Source of the DNA: Ideonella dechloratans
Lineage (GTDB): Bacteria > Pseudomonadota > Gammaproteobacteria > Burkholderiales > Burkholderiaceae_C
Reading direction: 5' to 3'
Assembly: GCF_021049305.1 (NCBI RefSeq)
Contig: NZ_CP088081.1
Span: forward strand, 1,674,001 to 1,738,000
Length of the DNA stretch: 64,000 nt
In this document: in pieces, positions 1 through 9,837 of the stretch
Layout of the letters: each line of letters starts with the position of its first letter
How positions within the stretch are numbered: the first letter of the stretch is position 1
Notes under the pieces: model-generated
Told to the model about the DNA's origin: nothing
Database searches by the model: none
What the model saw: the letters and a program-made list of their open reading frames with translations, nothing else
Made by a program: the position numbers and the translations under genes

Positions 1-582
1 GTGTGCCTGCTGCTGTTGCTGGCCCTGCTGTGTGGCAGTGCCGCCACGCTGCACCTGTGGGCACCCGGCGTGGTGAAACCGCCGCTCTACCGAGCCCTGC
101 TGCTGGGGCAGCAGGCCTCGCCCTGGCTGGTGTGGGTCAGTGGCATGGCGGCGCTGGCCGTGCTGTTCCTGATGACCCAGCTCAGCCGACCGGGCCTCAC
201 CCTGCTGTGGCGCAGCGGCTCGGCGGCCGTGCTGCTGTCGCTGGTCAGCCTGGGGGTGGCCTTGCCCTGGTGGGGTGATCTCTTGCAGGGACCGATCAAG
301 CGGGCGGCCGAGGTGGCCCGGCAGCGGCCGGAACCTGCGGTGCAATGGGGCCTGCACCAGCCCAGTTTCGCGGTGTACCGTGAAGAGGAGGCGCCGCGCC
401 GGGCGCCCCGGGATGGTGAGCTGGCCCTGGTTCGGCTTGACCAGCTGCCGGCCCTGATGGCCCAGGTGGGCGGGCGCTACAGCACGCTGTACGCCGAGCG
501 CGGTTACGCCCTCATTCTGTGGCGGGCGTCTTCCGCCCCCGCCGAGCCTTCGGTGGCCCAGGCGCCGATGACGGCGCCCTGA
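1..582 (+). CDS. C-terminal part of an ArnT/PMT-like membrane glycosyltransferase (partial)
   Basis: The reading frame is open at the left window edge, so only the last 193 residues are seen and the true start lies outside. The visible part begins with three hydrophobic membrane segments (about residues 1-20, 40-60 and 70-90) and ends in a soluble domain of about 100 residues. This layout, with a small alpha/beta C-terminal domain after the last helices, resembles family 39 glycosyltransferases (ArnT, undecaprenyl-phosphate sugar to lipid A or other acceptors). Identification rests on architecture and a general sequence feel, not on a catalytic motif, because the catalytic N-terminal half is missing. 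It is convergent with the PagL-like gene that follows, which would fit an envelope or lipid A theme. Confidence 0.55.
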   Translation: MCLLLLLALLCGSAATLHLWAPGVVKPPLYRALLLGQQASPWLVWVSGMAALAVLFLMTQLSRPGLTLLWRSGSAAVLLSLVSLGVALPWWGDLLQGPIKRAAEVARQRPEPAVQWGLHQPSFAVYREEEAPRRAPRDGELALVRLDQLPALMAQVGGRYSTLYAERGYALILWRASSAPAEPSVAQAPMTAP

Positions 583-591
583 GCCGGCGCA

Positions 592-622
592 CCTTCCCTG
601 GACTGGAGTCAGCCAGGGAAGG
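592..622. terminator. Hairpin between convergent genes
   Basis: A perfect 10-bp inverted repeat (CCTTCCCTGG, 592-601, and CCAGGGAAGG, 613-622) with an 11-base loop lies between the stop codons of two convergent genes. There is no clear T-tract on either side, so this is a probable but not classical bidirectional terminator. Confidence 0.5.
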
Positions 623-628
623 CCCGGA

Positions 629-1273
629 TCACAACGTCCATGCGAAGACCAGGCCGGTGAAGTTGACGCCGTTGTTGGGCTTCTTGATGTCGGCGTTGCT
701 GATGTGGCGCCACTGCAGGCCCACGCGCCACTGGCCGCCGCCATCCACCAGGTTCAGGCCCAGGTGGTCGGAGAACTGGAAGTTGCTGCCCTTCTGGCGG
801 TCACCGATGTTGACCTCGCTGAGCCAGGCCGGGCCGATGCCGAACTCCACTTCCCACTTGTGGGAGGCGAAGGCCGGATGCTGCCAGTGCACCAGGGGCA
901 CCACGGCCACATCCCAGGCGGAAGAGGCGCCGGCCACGTCGCCGCGGGTGGTCCAACGGCCCACCGAGAAGTTGGTCTGATTGCTCAAGGACCAGCTGCC
1001 GGCATCCAGCATGTGGCAGTCGCCGTAGGCGGCGCCGACCGAGGCCAGGTTCAGCTCGTGGTCGTGGGCCACGTTGCCGCGCAGCTGCCACTGGGCGCCG
1101 CGGCAATCGGTGAAGGGAGCGCCTTCCCAGAGGCCATAGGCCCAGGAGGCAAGGGTGCCGCCCACGGCCAGCGCGCGCAGCGCGTTCTGGTCCTTGGCTT
1201 CGGCATGGGCGTTGCCCAGGCTGCCGATCAGGGCGAGCGCGGCCAGGGCGGTACGGGTGACGGGGTGTTTCAT
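629..1273 (-). CDS. pagL: PagL-type lipid A 3-O-deacylase (acyloxyacyl hydrolase family)
   Basis: A protein of 214 residues with an N-terminal signal peptide (cleavage expected after the AHA near residue 24), then a beta-rich outer-membrane barrel ending in aromatic/hydrophobic residues (FAWTL). Near the C-terminus the motif RHISNAD carries the His-x-Ser of the PagL catalytic site (His190, Ser192 here), preceded by FQFSDHLGLNL, which is also typical of the family. PagL removes the 3-position acyl chain of lipid A in the outer membrane and so lowers endotoxicity. The ATG at 1273 is chosen over one seven codons upstream because it starts the signal peptide directly. It runs convergently with the glycosyltransferase fragment. 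Confidence 0.8.
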   Translation of the reverse strand: MKHPVTRTALAALALIGSLGNAHAEAKDQNALRALAVGGTLASWAYGLWEGAPFTDCRGAQWQLRGNVAHDHELNLASVGAAYGDCHMLDAGSWSLSNQTNFSVGRWTTRGDVAGASSAWDVAVVPLVHWQHPAFASHKWEVEFGIGPAWLSEVNIGDRQKGSNFQFSDHLGLNLVDGGGQWRVGLQWRHISNADIKKPNNGVNFTGLVFAWTL

Positions 1274-1530
1274 GGCCTGCATTCTGCCAGCCATCCCCTG
1301 TTTGCCGGGCTGGCGTCCGTCCTGCGGGTGGTAGCGTCCGACATCGGGCGCGCCTGTCGTCTCAAAGACCCCATGGCGCGTTGAGCTTCCGATCGGGTGC
1401 CCGCGGCCTGTCGTCCTGCGCGCTTGTGGGCGCTGTCCGACACAGGCTTCCGCAGCCAGCCGACAGGTTGCTGGCGGGAAGCATTCTTACCATTCGCACA
1501 CCTCGCAACTTTTCCTCAGGGAGTGAATCC

Positions 1531-2514
1531 ATGAACCAGCGCCTGATGCGCCTGTTGATCGGCAGTGCCCTTGTCGCCTCGCTGGCCGCCTGTGGTGGCG
1601 GCGGCAGCAGCAACAGCGTGGCCGCAGGCGACAGCCTCGTCTCGACCACGGTGGGCAGCTATCCCCACGCGGTGAACATCTATGTCCCGGCCGGCGGTGC
1701 CACCCGGGCGATCGTGGCCCTGCATGGCGGCGGTGGCAACAACACGGCCATCGCCTACCAGCTGGGCCTGAACAGTTCCAACAGCGAGACGACCACCAAC
1801 ACCATCAACTGGGACTGGTTGCACGCCAACAAGGTCATCATGGTGTTTCCGCAGGGGCAGCACATTGACGGTGCGAGCGGGGCCACCACCTGGTCCAACT
1901 ACGCCATGACCTCCGGGCAAGATGACGTGGCCTTCCTGCAGGCCCTGGCCGCCAAGCTCAAGAGCGACTACGGCGTGACCCAGATCGACCTGATGGGTCA
2001 CTCGATGGGCGGGGCGATGACCAACCGCATGCGCTGCGAGTCGCCGGCCACCTTCGACGGCTACATCGCACTGGCCGGCCCCGCCTCCGAACACTTCGAT
2101 CCGGCTGGCGCCACGCCCTGCGTGCCCAGCGTGAACAAGCCCTACATGAGCATCAGCGGCGACGACGACCAGGTCATGCAGACCTACAACAACCGCTGGC
2201 CCAACTACAACTGGATCATCAACCCCCTGGTCGAGTGGGCGGGCAATGCGGCTTTCCTGGACGGCACGATGATGGGCGAGTGGCCTGAGCAGCAGGTGCG
2301 TGTCACGCAGACCTGTGGTGAGTCGGTGGCGCCGCTGGGCTCGCCCAACGCCACCTCGGGCAATGTCCAGACCTGGACCAACTGCGGCGGTGCGATGGTG
2401 ATCAAGAAGATTACCGGTGCCGACCACGGCGTGGCCACCATGGCGGCCCAGATGGATGCCAACAACCCGACGGTGGTGATGGACACGGTGATGAGCTTCC
2501 TGAACGCGCAGTGA
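1531..2514 (+). CDS. Secreted lipoprotein esterase of the PHB-depolymerase-like alpha/beta-hydrolase family
   Basis: 327 residues. The N-terminus is a lipoprotein signal with lipobox LAAC (Cys21), followed by a Gly/Ser-rich spacer. The hydrolase core shows an oxyanion-type LHGGGGN, a lipase box GHSMGG with nucleophile Ser158, and a late GADHG giving a candidate catalytic His299; an Asp in SGDDDQ could complete the triad. The family covers extracellular PHB depolymerase, feruloyl and related esterases, so the substrate is not decided. The ATG at 1531 is preceded by CAGGGAG and begins the signal peptide. The 257 bases upstream, to pagL, must hold divergent promoters, but I see no convincing boxes. 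Confidence 0.75.
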   Translation: MNQRLMRLLIGSALVASLAACGGGGSSNSVAAGDSLVSTTVGSYPHAVNIYVPAGGATRAIVALHGGGGNNTAIAYQLGLNSSNSETTTNTINWDWLHANKVIMVFPQGQHIDGASGATTWSNYAMTSGQDDVAFLQALAAKLKSDYGVTQIDLMGHSMGGAMTNRMRCESPATFDGYIALAGPASEHFDPAGATPCVPSVNKPYMSISGDDDQVMQTYNNRWPNYNWIINPLVEWAGNAAFLDGTMMGEWPEQQVRVTQTCGESVAPLGSPNATSGNVQTWTNCGGAMVIKKITGADHGVATMAAQMDANNPTVVMDTVMSFLNAQ

Positions 2515-2560
2515 GCGCGCCGGGACGCTGACGGCGGACAAGACCCGTCATGCCTGCCAG

Positions 2561-2593
2561 GCCGGCCGGGCTGCTAAGCTCGGCCGGCTTTTT
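2561..2593 (+). terminator. Intrinsic terminator after the esterase gene
   Basis: A GC-rich stem (GCCGGCCGGGC, 2561-2571, with GCTCGGCCGGC, 2578-2588, one G-T pair) and a 6-base loop are followed directly by five T (2589-2593), about 45 bases after the esterase stop. Confidence 0.85.
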
Positions 2594-2613
2594 CTGTTTC
2601 CGAGGTTTCCAAC

Positions 2614-3321
2614 ATGTTCACCGGCATCGTCCAGGGCGTGGCTGAAGTCGCGTCGATCACCGACCGTCCCGGTCTGCGCAGTTTCCGCCTGCGCTTTCCG
2701 CCCGGTTTCGCCCAGGATCTGGCCATCGGGGCCAGCGTGGCCTGCGACGGCGTCTGCCTCACCGTCACCACCTTGCACGGCCCCGACGAGGCCGACTTCG
2801 ACGTGATGCAGCAGAGTCTGGGGCTGACCACCCTGGGTTCGCTGGCCGAGGGCGACCGCATCAACGTGGAGCGGGCGGCCAAGGATGGCGCCGAGATCGG
2901 CGGGCACCCCTTGTCCGGGCATGTGGATTTCACCGCCACGCTGGCCTCGGTGCGTCAGCCCGAGAACAACCATGTGATGCGCATCGAGGTGCCCGCGCGC
3001 TGGATGCGGTACGTCTTTGCCAAGGGCTACATCGCCATCAACGGGGCCAGCCTGACCGTGGCCGAGGCCGACCGGCAGGCCGGCTGGTTCGAGGTCTGGC
3101 TGATTCCCGAGACCCTGCGCATGACCACCTTCGGCCAGAAGCAGCCGGGTGACCGCCTCAACATCGAGATCGAGCGGTCGACCCAGGTCTTCGTGGACAC
3201 CGTGCGCGATGCGCTGGAAGAGCGCCTGGGGCCGCTGATGCCGGCGCTGGAGGCGCTGATGCGCCAGCAGGGCCTGAGCACCGACGAGCTGACCCGGCCC
3301 CTGCCGGCGCCCGAGCGCTGA
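2614..3321 (+). CDS. ribE: Riboflavin synthase (alpha subunit)
   Basis: 235 residues that begin with the family hallmark MFTGIVQG. Two tandem lumazine-binding barrels are visible: the first with GVCLTVT (the conserved Cys) and GGHPLSGHV, the second with GASLTV and IPETLRMTTFG. The enzyme dismutates two 6,7-dimethyl-8-ribityllumazine molecules to riboflavin in the cytoplasm. It looks closest to the E. coli-type stand-alone enzyme (213 residues), with about 25 extra residues at the C-terminus. No other rib gene is adjacent, so it sits outside a riboflavin operon here; a second copy elsewhere in the genome is possible. Confidence 0.93.
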   Translation: MFTGIVQGVAEVASITDRPGLRSFRLRFPPGFAQDLAIGASVACDGVCLTVTTLHGPDEADFDVMQQSLGLTTLGSLAEGDRINVERAAKDGAEIGGHPLSGHVDFTATLASVRQPENNHVMRIEVPARWMRYVFAKGYIAINGASLTVAEADRQAGWFEVWLIPETLRMTTFGQKQPGDRLNIEIERSTQVFVDTVRDALEERLGPLMPALEALMRQQGLSTDELTRPLPAPER

Positions 3322-3373
3322 GAGTGTGCGTTCCTGGCGCAGAGGGTTGTCCCGAGGGCGCCTGACCCGGTCA

Positions 3374-3430
3374 GGTGTTCCACCTCGGCACGGCTCACCA
3401 GGGATGTTCCGTTTCGCCACAGGGTGTTCC
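3374..3430. promoter_or_regulatory. Three TGTTCC repeats, candidate enhancer sites
   Basis: TGTTCC occurs three times in the same orientation at 3376-3381, 3405-3410 and 3425-3430, mostly within GGTGTTCC. They lie about 80-135 bases upstream of a sigma-54-like promoter, the usual place for activator sites of sigma-54 enhancer-binding proteins. An AcoR-like activator would fit the downstream aldehyde dehydrogenase; this is inference from position and repetition. Confidence 0.4.
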
Positions 3431-3509
3431 CGGGGGTGAATGCGGCCCGGGTCCTGGGCGGCGAGGATTTCCCCTCGGAAAAGCCGGCCAACCGGGCCTG
3501 GAGCCAAGC

Positions 3510-3525
3510 TGGCACAGGGTGTGCA
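3510..3525 (+). promoter_or_regulatory. Candidate sigma-54 (RpoN) promoter of the aldehyde dehydrogenase gene
   Basis: TGGCAC (3510-3515), 5 bases, then GTGCA (3521-3525) matches the -24/-12 pattern TGGCAC-N5-TTGCA with one mismatch. It lies 75 bases upstream of the ATG at 3600, in the 278-base gap after ribE. Acetaldehyde dehydrogenase genes of the acoD/exaC type are known cases of sigma-54 control in several proteobacteria. Confidence 0.5.
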
Positions 3526-3599
3526 GTAGAGAGCCTGTGGTGAGCAGCCGGACCGACCGGCGCCGCCTGTTCCACAAGCACCTACTCTGGAGACACCTC

Positions 3600-5120
<1,521 letters not shown>

Positions 5121-5140
5121 TCCTTCGCGAGTTCAGGACG

Positions 5141-5164
5141 GGACGGCTTCGGCCGCCCTTTTTT
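5141..5164 (+). terminator. Intrinsic terminator between acoD and the DUF779 gene
   Basis: The stem GGGACGGC-TTCG-GCCGCCC, with one bulged A and a stable TTCG tetraloop, is followed by five T (5160-5164). It lies between acoD and the next gene on the same strand, so it may attenuate rather than end transcription. Confidence 0.7.
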
Positions 5165-5189
5165 GTTGGTGCAAGCAAGGAGAGACCGG

Positions 5190-5582
5190 ATGGAAACGCT
5201 GGAGACACCGGTGGAGCGCGTGGTCGCCTCGCCCGAGGCGCTGGCGCTGCTGGAGCGCCTGAAGGCCCGGCATGGCGAGGTGATGTTCTACCAGTCGCAC
5301 GGCTGCTGTGATGGCAGCACGCCCATGTGCCTGCGGGTGGGGGAGATGACGCTGGGACAGGCCGATGTCCGCCTGGGCACGGTGGGGGGCGTGCCGTTCT
5401 GGGTCGGACGCACCCAGTTCGAGTACCTCGAGGGAGGCCAGGTGCTGCTGCATGCCAAGTCCGGCGCGCTGGGCACCTTCTCGCTGGAAGATGCCGAGGA
5501 CATGCACTTCGTGGCCACCCAGCGCCTGTGGACCGATGCGGAATGGGCCTGGCTGCAGGCGCACCCGCTGGAGGGCGCGTGA
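5190..5582 (+). CDS. DUF779 family protein, partner of aldehyde dehydrogenase
   Basis: 130 residues, the usual size for DUF779. The segment MFYQSHGCCDGS, with paired Cys and an adjacent His and Asp, is the conserved family core and could bind a metal. DUF779 genes are repeatedly found beside ExaC/AcoD-type aldehyde dehydrogenases, as here, but the function is unknown to me. The ATG at 5190 follows AAGGAGAG, a strong ribosome site; the frame extends further upstream into the terminator, which argues against the longer start. It ends 9 bases from the convergent chemoreceptor gene. Confidence 0.85.
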   Translation: METLETPVERVVASPEALALLERLKARHGEVMFYQSHGCCDGSTPMCLRVGEMTLGQADVRLGTVGGVPFWVGRTQFEYLEGGQVLLHAKSGALGTFSLEDAEDMHFVATQRLWTDAEWAWLQAHPLEGA

Positions 5583-5591
5583 GCGGGGGGC

Positions 5592-7118
5592 TCAGGCCAG
5601 CTTGAAGGTGTCGACCAGGTTCACCAGCTGGTGAGCCTGGCCACGCAGGCTTTCGGCCGCGGCGCTGGTCTGTTCCACCAGCGCGGCATTCTGCTGGGTG
5701 CCCTGGTCGATGCGGCTGACCGCCTCACCCAATTGCCCCACGCCGGCACTCTGTTCCTGGCTGGCCCGGCTGATCTCGTGGATGATGTCCGACACCTTGG
5801 CGATGGACTGCACGACCTCGTCCATGGTCTGTCCCGCCTGATGCACCTGGACCGAACCCTGTTCGACGCGTTCCACGCTGGCCTGGATCAGCTGCTTGAT
5901 CTCCCGGGCCGCCTCGGCCGAGCGTCCGGCCAGGCTGCGCACTTCGCTGGCCACCACCGCGAAGCCGCGCCCCTGTTCCCCGGCGCGGGCAGCTTCCACC
6001 GCGGCGTTCAGGGCCAGGATGTTGGTCTGGAAGGCGATGCCGTCGATCACGCCGATGATGTCCACGATGCGGTGGGAGGCGGCCTGGATGCCTTTCATGG
6101 TGTCCACCACGCCGGCCACGACCGTGCCGCCCTGCAGGGCCACGGCGCTGGCACGGGAGGCCAGTGAACTGGCTTCCTGGGCGCTTTGGGCGTTGTGGCG
6201 CACTGCGCCGTCCAGTTCCTCCATCGAGGAGGCCGTTTCCTGCAGGGAGGAGGCCTGCTGCTCGGTGCGGGTGGCCAGGTCGCTGTTGCCCAGGGCGATC
6301 TGCGCACTGGCGCTGGCCACCTGCTCGGCATTGCCGCGCACGTCCTGCACCAGACGGCGCAGCTGGGTCTGCATGGTGGCCAGTGCACCCAGCAGGCGGC
6401 CCGTCTCGTCGTGGCCACGCACCTGCACCGTGTGGCTCAGGTCGCCGCGCGCCACTGCGTCGGCAGCCGCCACGGCGGTCTGCAGCGGGCCCACCACGTC
6501 GCGGCTGATCCGCATCCCGATGCCCACGCCCAGGACGGCGGCCAGCAGCATCATGCCCAGGCTCCATGCGACCGCGCGCCGCCCCTCGGCATAGGCCTGC
6601 TGTGAGGCGTCGGCGCTGCGCTGGGCGATGGCGGCCTTGAGATCCCGCAGCAGCTTGGCGGCTTCCCGGTCGATGCCCCGCACGGCCATGTCGCCCACCG
6701 AGGATTCCAGCCCGGCGGACTTGAACTTCTCCAGGCCGTCGCGGTAGCCGGCGGCCATCTTGTCGTGCTGGACCATGAAGGCGGCGGCGAGTTGGGCCAG
6801 CTCGGGGTCCTTCAGGTCGGCCTGCAGGCCCTTGGCCAGGGTGTCGACTTCCTTCTCTTCCTTCAGGAAGGCATTCCAGTGCTTGTCCAGCAGCTGGCTG
6901 TCCGACCCCCGCAGCAGCGTGTCCTTCCACTCCTGCACCTGGGTCTTGAAGTGGCTCTCCATTGCCGCGGTGCGCCGCTCCTGATCCACCTCGGCCTGCA
7001 CGTCCGTGTGGAACACGCTGATGGCCCGATGGGCGGTCCACAGGCCGGCAAAGCCGGCCAGCAGGGTCAGCAGCAGGGTGAGTGCAAAGGCCAGAGGCAG
7101 CTTTCGACTCAGATTCAC
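5592..7118 (-). CDS. Methyl-accepting chemotaxis protein
   Basis: 508 residues from a GTG start at 7118 that has GAGGAG six bases upstream; this is better than the ATG 14 codons before it, which has no site. Layout: membrane segment 1 (about 8-28), a helical periplasmic domain (30-180, four-helix-bundle type), membrane segment 2 (182-202), HAMP (203-255), then the long signalling coiled coil with the invariant hairpin containing [19 protein letters not shown]. It senses a ligand outside the inner membrane and controls CheA. The C-terminus ends VDTFKLA, without the usual CheR/CheB-tethering pentapeptide (NWETF type), so adaptation would need help from other receptors. The ligand is unknown. 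Confidence 0.93.
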   Translation of the reverse strand: MNLSRKLPLAFALTLLLTLLAGFAGLWTAHRAISVFHTDVQAEVDQERRTAAMESHFKTQVQEWKDTLLRGSDSQLLDKHWNAFLKEEKEVDTLAKGLQADLKDPELAQLAAAFMVQHDKMAAGYRDGLEKFKSAGLESSVGDMAVRGIDREAAKLLRDLKAAIAQRSADASQQAYAEGRRAVAWSLGMMLLAAVLGVGIGMRISRDVVGPLQTAVAAADAVARGDLSHTVQVRGHDETGRLLGALATMQTQLRRLVQDVRGNAEQVASASAQIALGNSDLATRTEQQASSLQETASSMEELDGAVRHNAQSAQEASSLASRASAVALQGGTVVAGVVDTMKGIQAASHRIVDIIGVIDGIAFQTNILALNAAVEAARAGEQGRGFAVVASEVRSLAGRSAEAAREIKQLIQASVERVEQGSVQVHQAGQTMDEVVQSIAKVSDIIHEISRASQEQSAGVGQLGEAVSRIDQGTQQNAALVEQTSAAAESLRGQAHQLVNLVDTFKLA

Positions 7119-7386
7119 GGTGAACTCCTCGGTCTGAAGTGGGGCGCCGAGTGAACACATCGTCGGCGTACGAGTGGCCAGATGCTGCCAGGGTTGGTGT
7201 GGTCGGCATGGCCGGAAAAGCGGTGAGATGGCGGGTTGATTCGGCGCTTGCGGGGGCTTGCCGGCCGCTGCGAAGGCACGCCCCGGTTTCTCCTACGGAC
7301 AGGGGAGGGCCGGTCCCTCCTTGGCGGGATGTGGGGGGCTCGGCGTCGCCCTAGGCTGGGAGCCTTGTCAGATCAGGAGGCCCCGG

Positions 7387-8262
7387 ATGGACCTGCCCCA
7401 TCACCCTGCGCTGGGTGCATCGCTGTTGCCCTTGGCCGCATGGACGGCGCTGACCGCGCTCGCCCCGCCTGCCGCAGGGGCCGAGTCGGCGCCGGACCTG
7501 CTGCTGGCGCGGGACTGGACCGCCGGCCGCTCACCGCAGGGCTTTCTCGTTAGCGAGAAGTTCGACGGCGTGCGGGCGCTGTGGGATGGGCGGCGGCTGC
7601 GTTTCCGGGGCGGCGGCGTGGTCGCTGCGCCGGACTGGTTTCTGGCCCGTCTGCCGCGCCAGGCGCTGGATGGCGAGCTGTGGCTGGGGCATGGCCGCTT
7701 CGACGAGGTGTCGGCTCTGCTGCGGCGCGGTGATCCGCAGGACCCGGGCTGGCGTGCGCTGCAGTACCGCGTGTTCGAGCTGCCTGGCGCCCCCGGCGGG
7801 TTTGCGCAGCGGGCGGCGCAGATCGAGGCCCTGGTGGCCGCCGCCGCGTGGCCGCAGCTGGTGGCGGTGGCCCAGCGGCCGATGGCGGACGCCACCGCCC
7901 TGCAGCAGTGGTTGGACGAGGTGGTGGCGGCCGGGGGCGAGGGCCTGGTGCTGCACCGCGCCGACGCGGTGTTCCAGACGGGCCGGACCGAGGCGCTGTT
8001 CAAGTTCAAGCCTGTGCAGGACGCGGAGGCTGTGGTGATCGGCCACGCGCCCGGGCACGGCAAGTACGCGGGCCAGGTGGGGGCGCTGCGGGTGCGCAAC
8101 GACGCCGGACAGGTCTTCCTGCTGGGCAGCGGCCTGAAAGACAGCCAGCGGCGCGAGCCGCTTCCCGTGGGCACCCGGGTGACCTACAGCTGGCGCGGCC
8201 TGACCGCGACGGGGTTGCCCCGTTTCGCCACGCTGCTGCGCGTGCGCGAGCCGGGCTTCTGA
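7387..8262 (+). CDS. ligE: Periplasmic ATP-dependent DNA ligase (LigE type)
   Basis: 291 residues. A hydrophobic N-terminal signal peptide (about residues 1-32) is followed by a minimal ligase: motif I EKFDGVR with the adenylated Lys58, motif III LDGELW, motif IV EGLVLHR, motif V FKFKP, then a short OB-fold domain. There are no extra DNA-binding domains, as in the Lig E group of Neisseria, Haemophilus and Vibrio. These secreted ligases seal nicks in extracellular or incoming DNA and are proposed to act with natural transformation or biofilm DNA. The ATG at 7387 follows AGGAGG by six bases, which fixes the start. The 268 bases up to the chemoreceptor hold the divergent promoters and one GGAGGG/CCCTCC hairpin (7304-7320) of unknown role. 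Confidence 0.88.
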   Translation: MDLPHHPALGASLLPLAAWTALTALAPPAAGAESAPDLLLARDWTAGRSPQGFLVSEKFDGVRALWDGRRLRFRGGGVVAAPDWFLARLPRQALDGELWLGHGRFDEVSALLRRGDPQDPGWRALQYRVFELPGAPGGFAQRAAQIEALVAAAAWPQLVAVAQRPMADATALQQWLDEVVAAGGEGLVLHRADAVFQTGRTEALFKFKPVQDAEAVVIGHAPGHGKYAGQVGALRVRNDAGQVFLLGSGLKDSQRREPLPVGTRVTYSWRGLTATGLPRFATLLRVREPGF

Positions 8263-8297
8263 GTGGCCCGGCGCGGGCCCTGGGGTATCGTGCGCAC

Positions 8298-9743
8298 ATG
8301 AGCGACTTCAGCTTCTTCTGGCACGACTACGAAACCTTCGGCCGGGTGCCCCGGCGGGACAGGCCCTCCCAGTTCGCCGGCGTGCGCACCGATGCCGACC
8401 TGAACGAGGTGGGCGAGCCGGTGATGGTCTATTGCCAGCCTGCGCCCGACACCTTGCCCGATCCGGAGTCCTGCCTGCTCACCGGCATCCTGCCCCAGCA
8501 GTGCCTGGCCCAGGGGCTGCCCGAGCACCGCTTCGCCGCCACCATCGAGGCCGAACTGGCCCGCCCGGGCACGGTGGGGGTGGGCTACAACTCCATCCGC
8601 TTCGACGACGAGGTGACGCGCCACCTGTTCTGGCGCAACCTGCTGGACCCGTACGCCCGCGAATACAAGAACGACTGCGGACGCTGGGACCTGCTGGACA
8701 CGGTGCGCTGCATGTACGCGCTGCGGCCCGAAGGCATCGAGTGGCCGCGCCACGAGGATGGCCGGCCTTCCTTCAAGCTGGAGCACCTGAGCGCGGCCAA
8801 CGGCCTGCTGCACGAGGCCGCGCACGATGCGCTGTCCGACGTGCGGGCCACCATCGCCCTGGCCCGCAAGATCCGCCAGGCCCAGCCACGGCTGTGGGAG
8901 TTCTGCCTGAAGCTGCGCAAGAAGGATGCCGTCTGGGCCGAGATCGGCGTGGGACGGCCCTTCCTGCACATCTCCGGCATGTACGGGCCGGAGCGTGGCT
9001 GCCTGGGCGTGGTCTGGCCGCTGGCCCCGCACCCCACCAACCGCAACGAGCTGATCGTCTGGGACCTGGCCGAGGATCCCTCCGAGCTGTTCACCCTCAA
9101 CGCCGAGCAGATCCGCCAGCGTCTCTACACCCGCACGGAGGACCTGCCCGAGGGCGTGACGCGCTTGCCGATCAAGACCATCCACGTCAACAAGTCGCCG
9201 GTGGTCATCGGCAACCTGAAGACCCTGCCGCCGGCCATGGCCGAACGCTGGGGGGTGGACCTGGTGCGTGCGCTGGAACATGCCGAGCTCTGCGCGCACC
9301 GCGGCGCCAGCATGGCCGGCATCTGGCCCGATGTGTTCACCCGCCCGGGCGGAGAGCAGCCGGTGGATGTGGACGAGGATCTGTACGGCGGCTTCCTGGG
9401 CCCGCAGGACCGCACCCGCCTGGACCGCCTGCGCAAGACCTCGCCGGACGATCCGGCCTGGCAGACGGCCAGCTTCGACGACCCGCGGCTGGAGGAGCTG
9501 GTGTTCCGCTACCGAGCCCGCAATTTCCCGGATCGCCTGGGTTCCACCGAGCGGGACCGCTGGGAGCAGTTGCGGGTGGCCCGTCTGCACGAGGGGGTGG
9601 GCGGCGGCCTCACGGTGGCCCGCTTCCTGGAACGGGTGGACGAGCTGGCCGAGGCGGCCGCCGAGCGGGACGACGAGCGCGCGCAGCTGCTGCTGGAGGC
9701 GCTGGTGGACTACGCGGAGCAGATCGCGCCGGCCCACGGCTGA
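8298..9743 (+). CDS. sbcB: Exodeoxyribonuclease I
   Basis: 481 residues (E. coli enzyme 475). The DEDD exonuclease motifs are visible: HDYETFG near the N-terminus (Asp10, Glu12), GYNSIRFDDE, and HDALSDVRAT with the late His and Asp. The SH3-like and helical C-terminal regions follow. It degrades single-stranded DNA from the 3' end in recombination and mismatch repair. The start ATG is 35 bases after the ligE stop on the same strand, so the two DNA-metabolism genes may be co-transcribed. Confidence 0.95.
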   Translation: MSDFSFFWHDYETFGRVPRRDRPSQFAGVRTDADLNEVGEPVMVYCQPAPDTLPDPESCLLTGILPQQCLAQGLPEHRFAATIEAELARPGTVGVGYNSIRFDDEVTRHLFWRNLLDPYAREYKNDCGRWDLLDTVRCMYALRPEGIEWPRHEDGRPSFKLEHLSAANGLLHEAAHDALSDVRATIALARKIRQAQPRLWEFCLKLRKKDAVWAEIGVGRPFLHISGMYGPERGCLGVVWPLAPHPTNRNELIVWDLAEDPSELFTLNAEQIRQRLYTRTEDLPEGVTRLPIKTIHVNKSPVVIGNLKTLPPAMAERWGVDLVRALEHAELCAHRGASMAGIWPDVFTRPGGEQPVDVDEDLYGGFLGPQDRTRLDRLRKTSPDDPAWQTASFDDPRLEELVFRYRARNFPDRLGSTERDRWEQLRVARLHEGVGGGLTVARFLERVDELAEAAAERDDERAQLLLEALVDYAEQIAPAHG

Positions 9744-9837
9744 GCGCGCGGCCTGATCGGGAGTTGCCCGAGGGCAAGGGCGCGGTGGCGGTGGCCCGGC
9801 TACACTGCCGGCCTTTCGTGCCCCTCCCAGATTGCCC

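Noticed and set aside
3375..3599. Longer N-terminus for the aldehyde dehydrogenase (75 extra residues)
   Set aside because: The extension covers the candidate sigma-54 promoter and matches nothing in the family; the start at 3600 has a ribosome site and gives the standard 506 residues.
7304..7320. GGAGGG/CCCTCC hairpin upstream of ligE as a riboswitch or terminator
   Set aside because: It is short, has no T-tract and no match to a known riboswitch; it is noted only as a structure.
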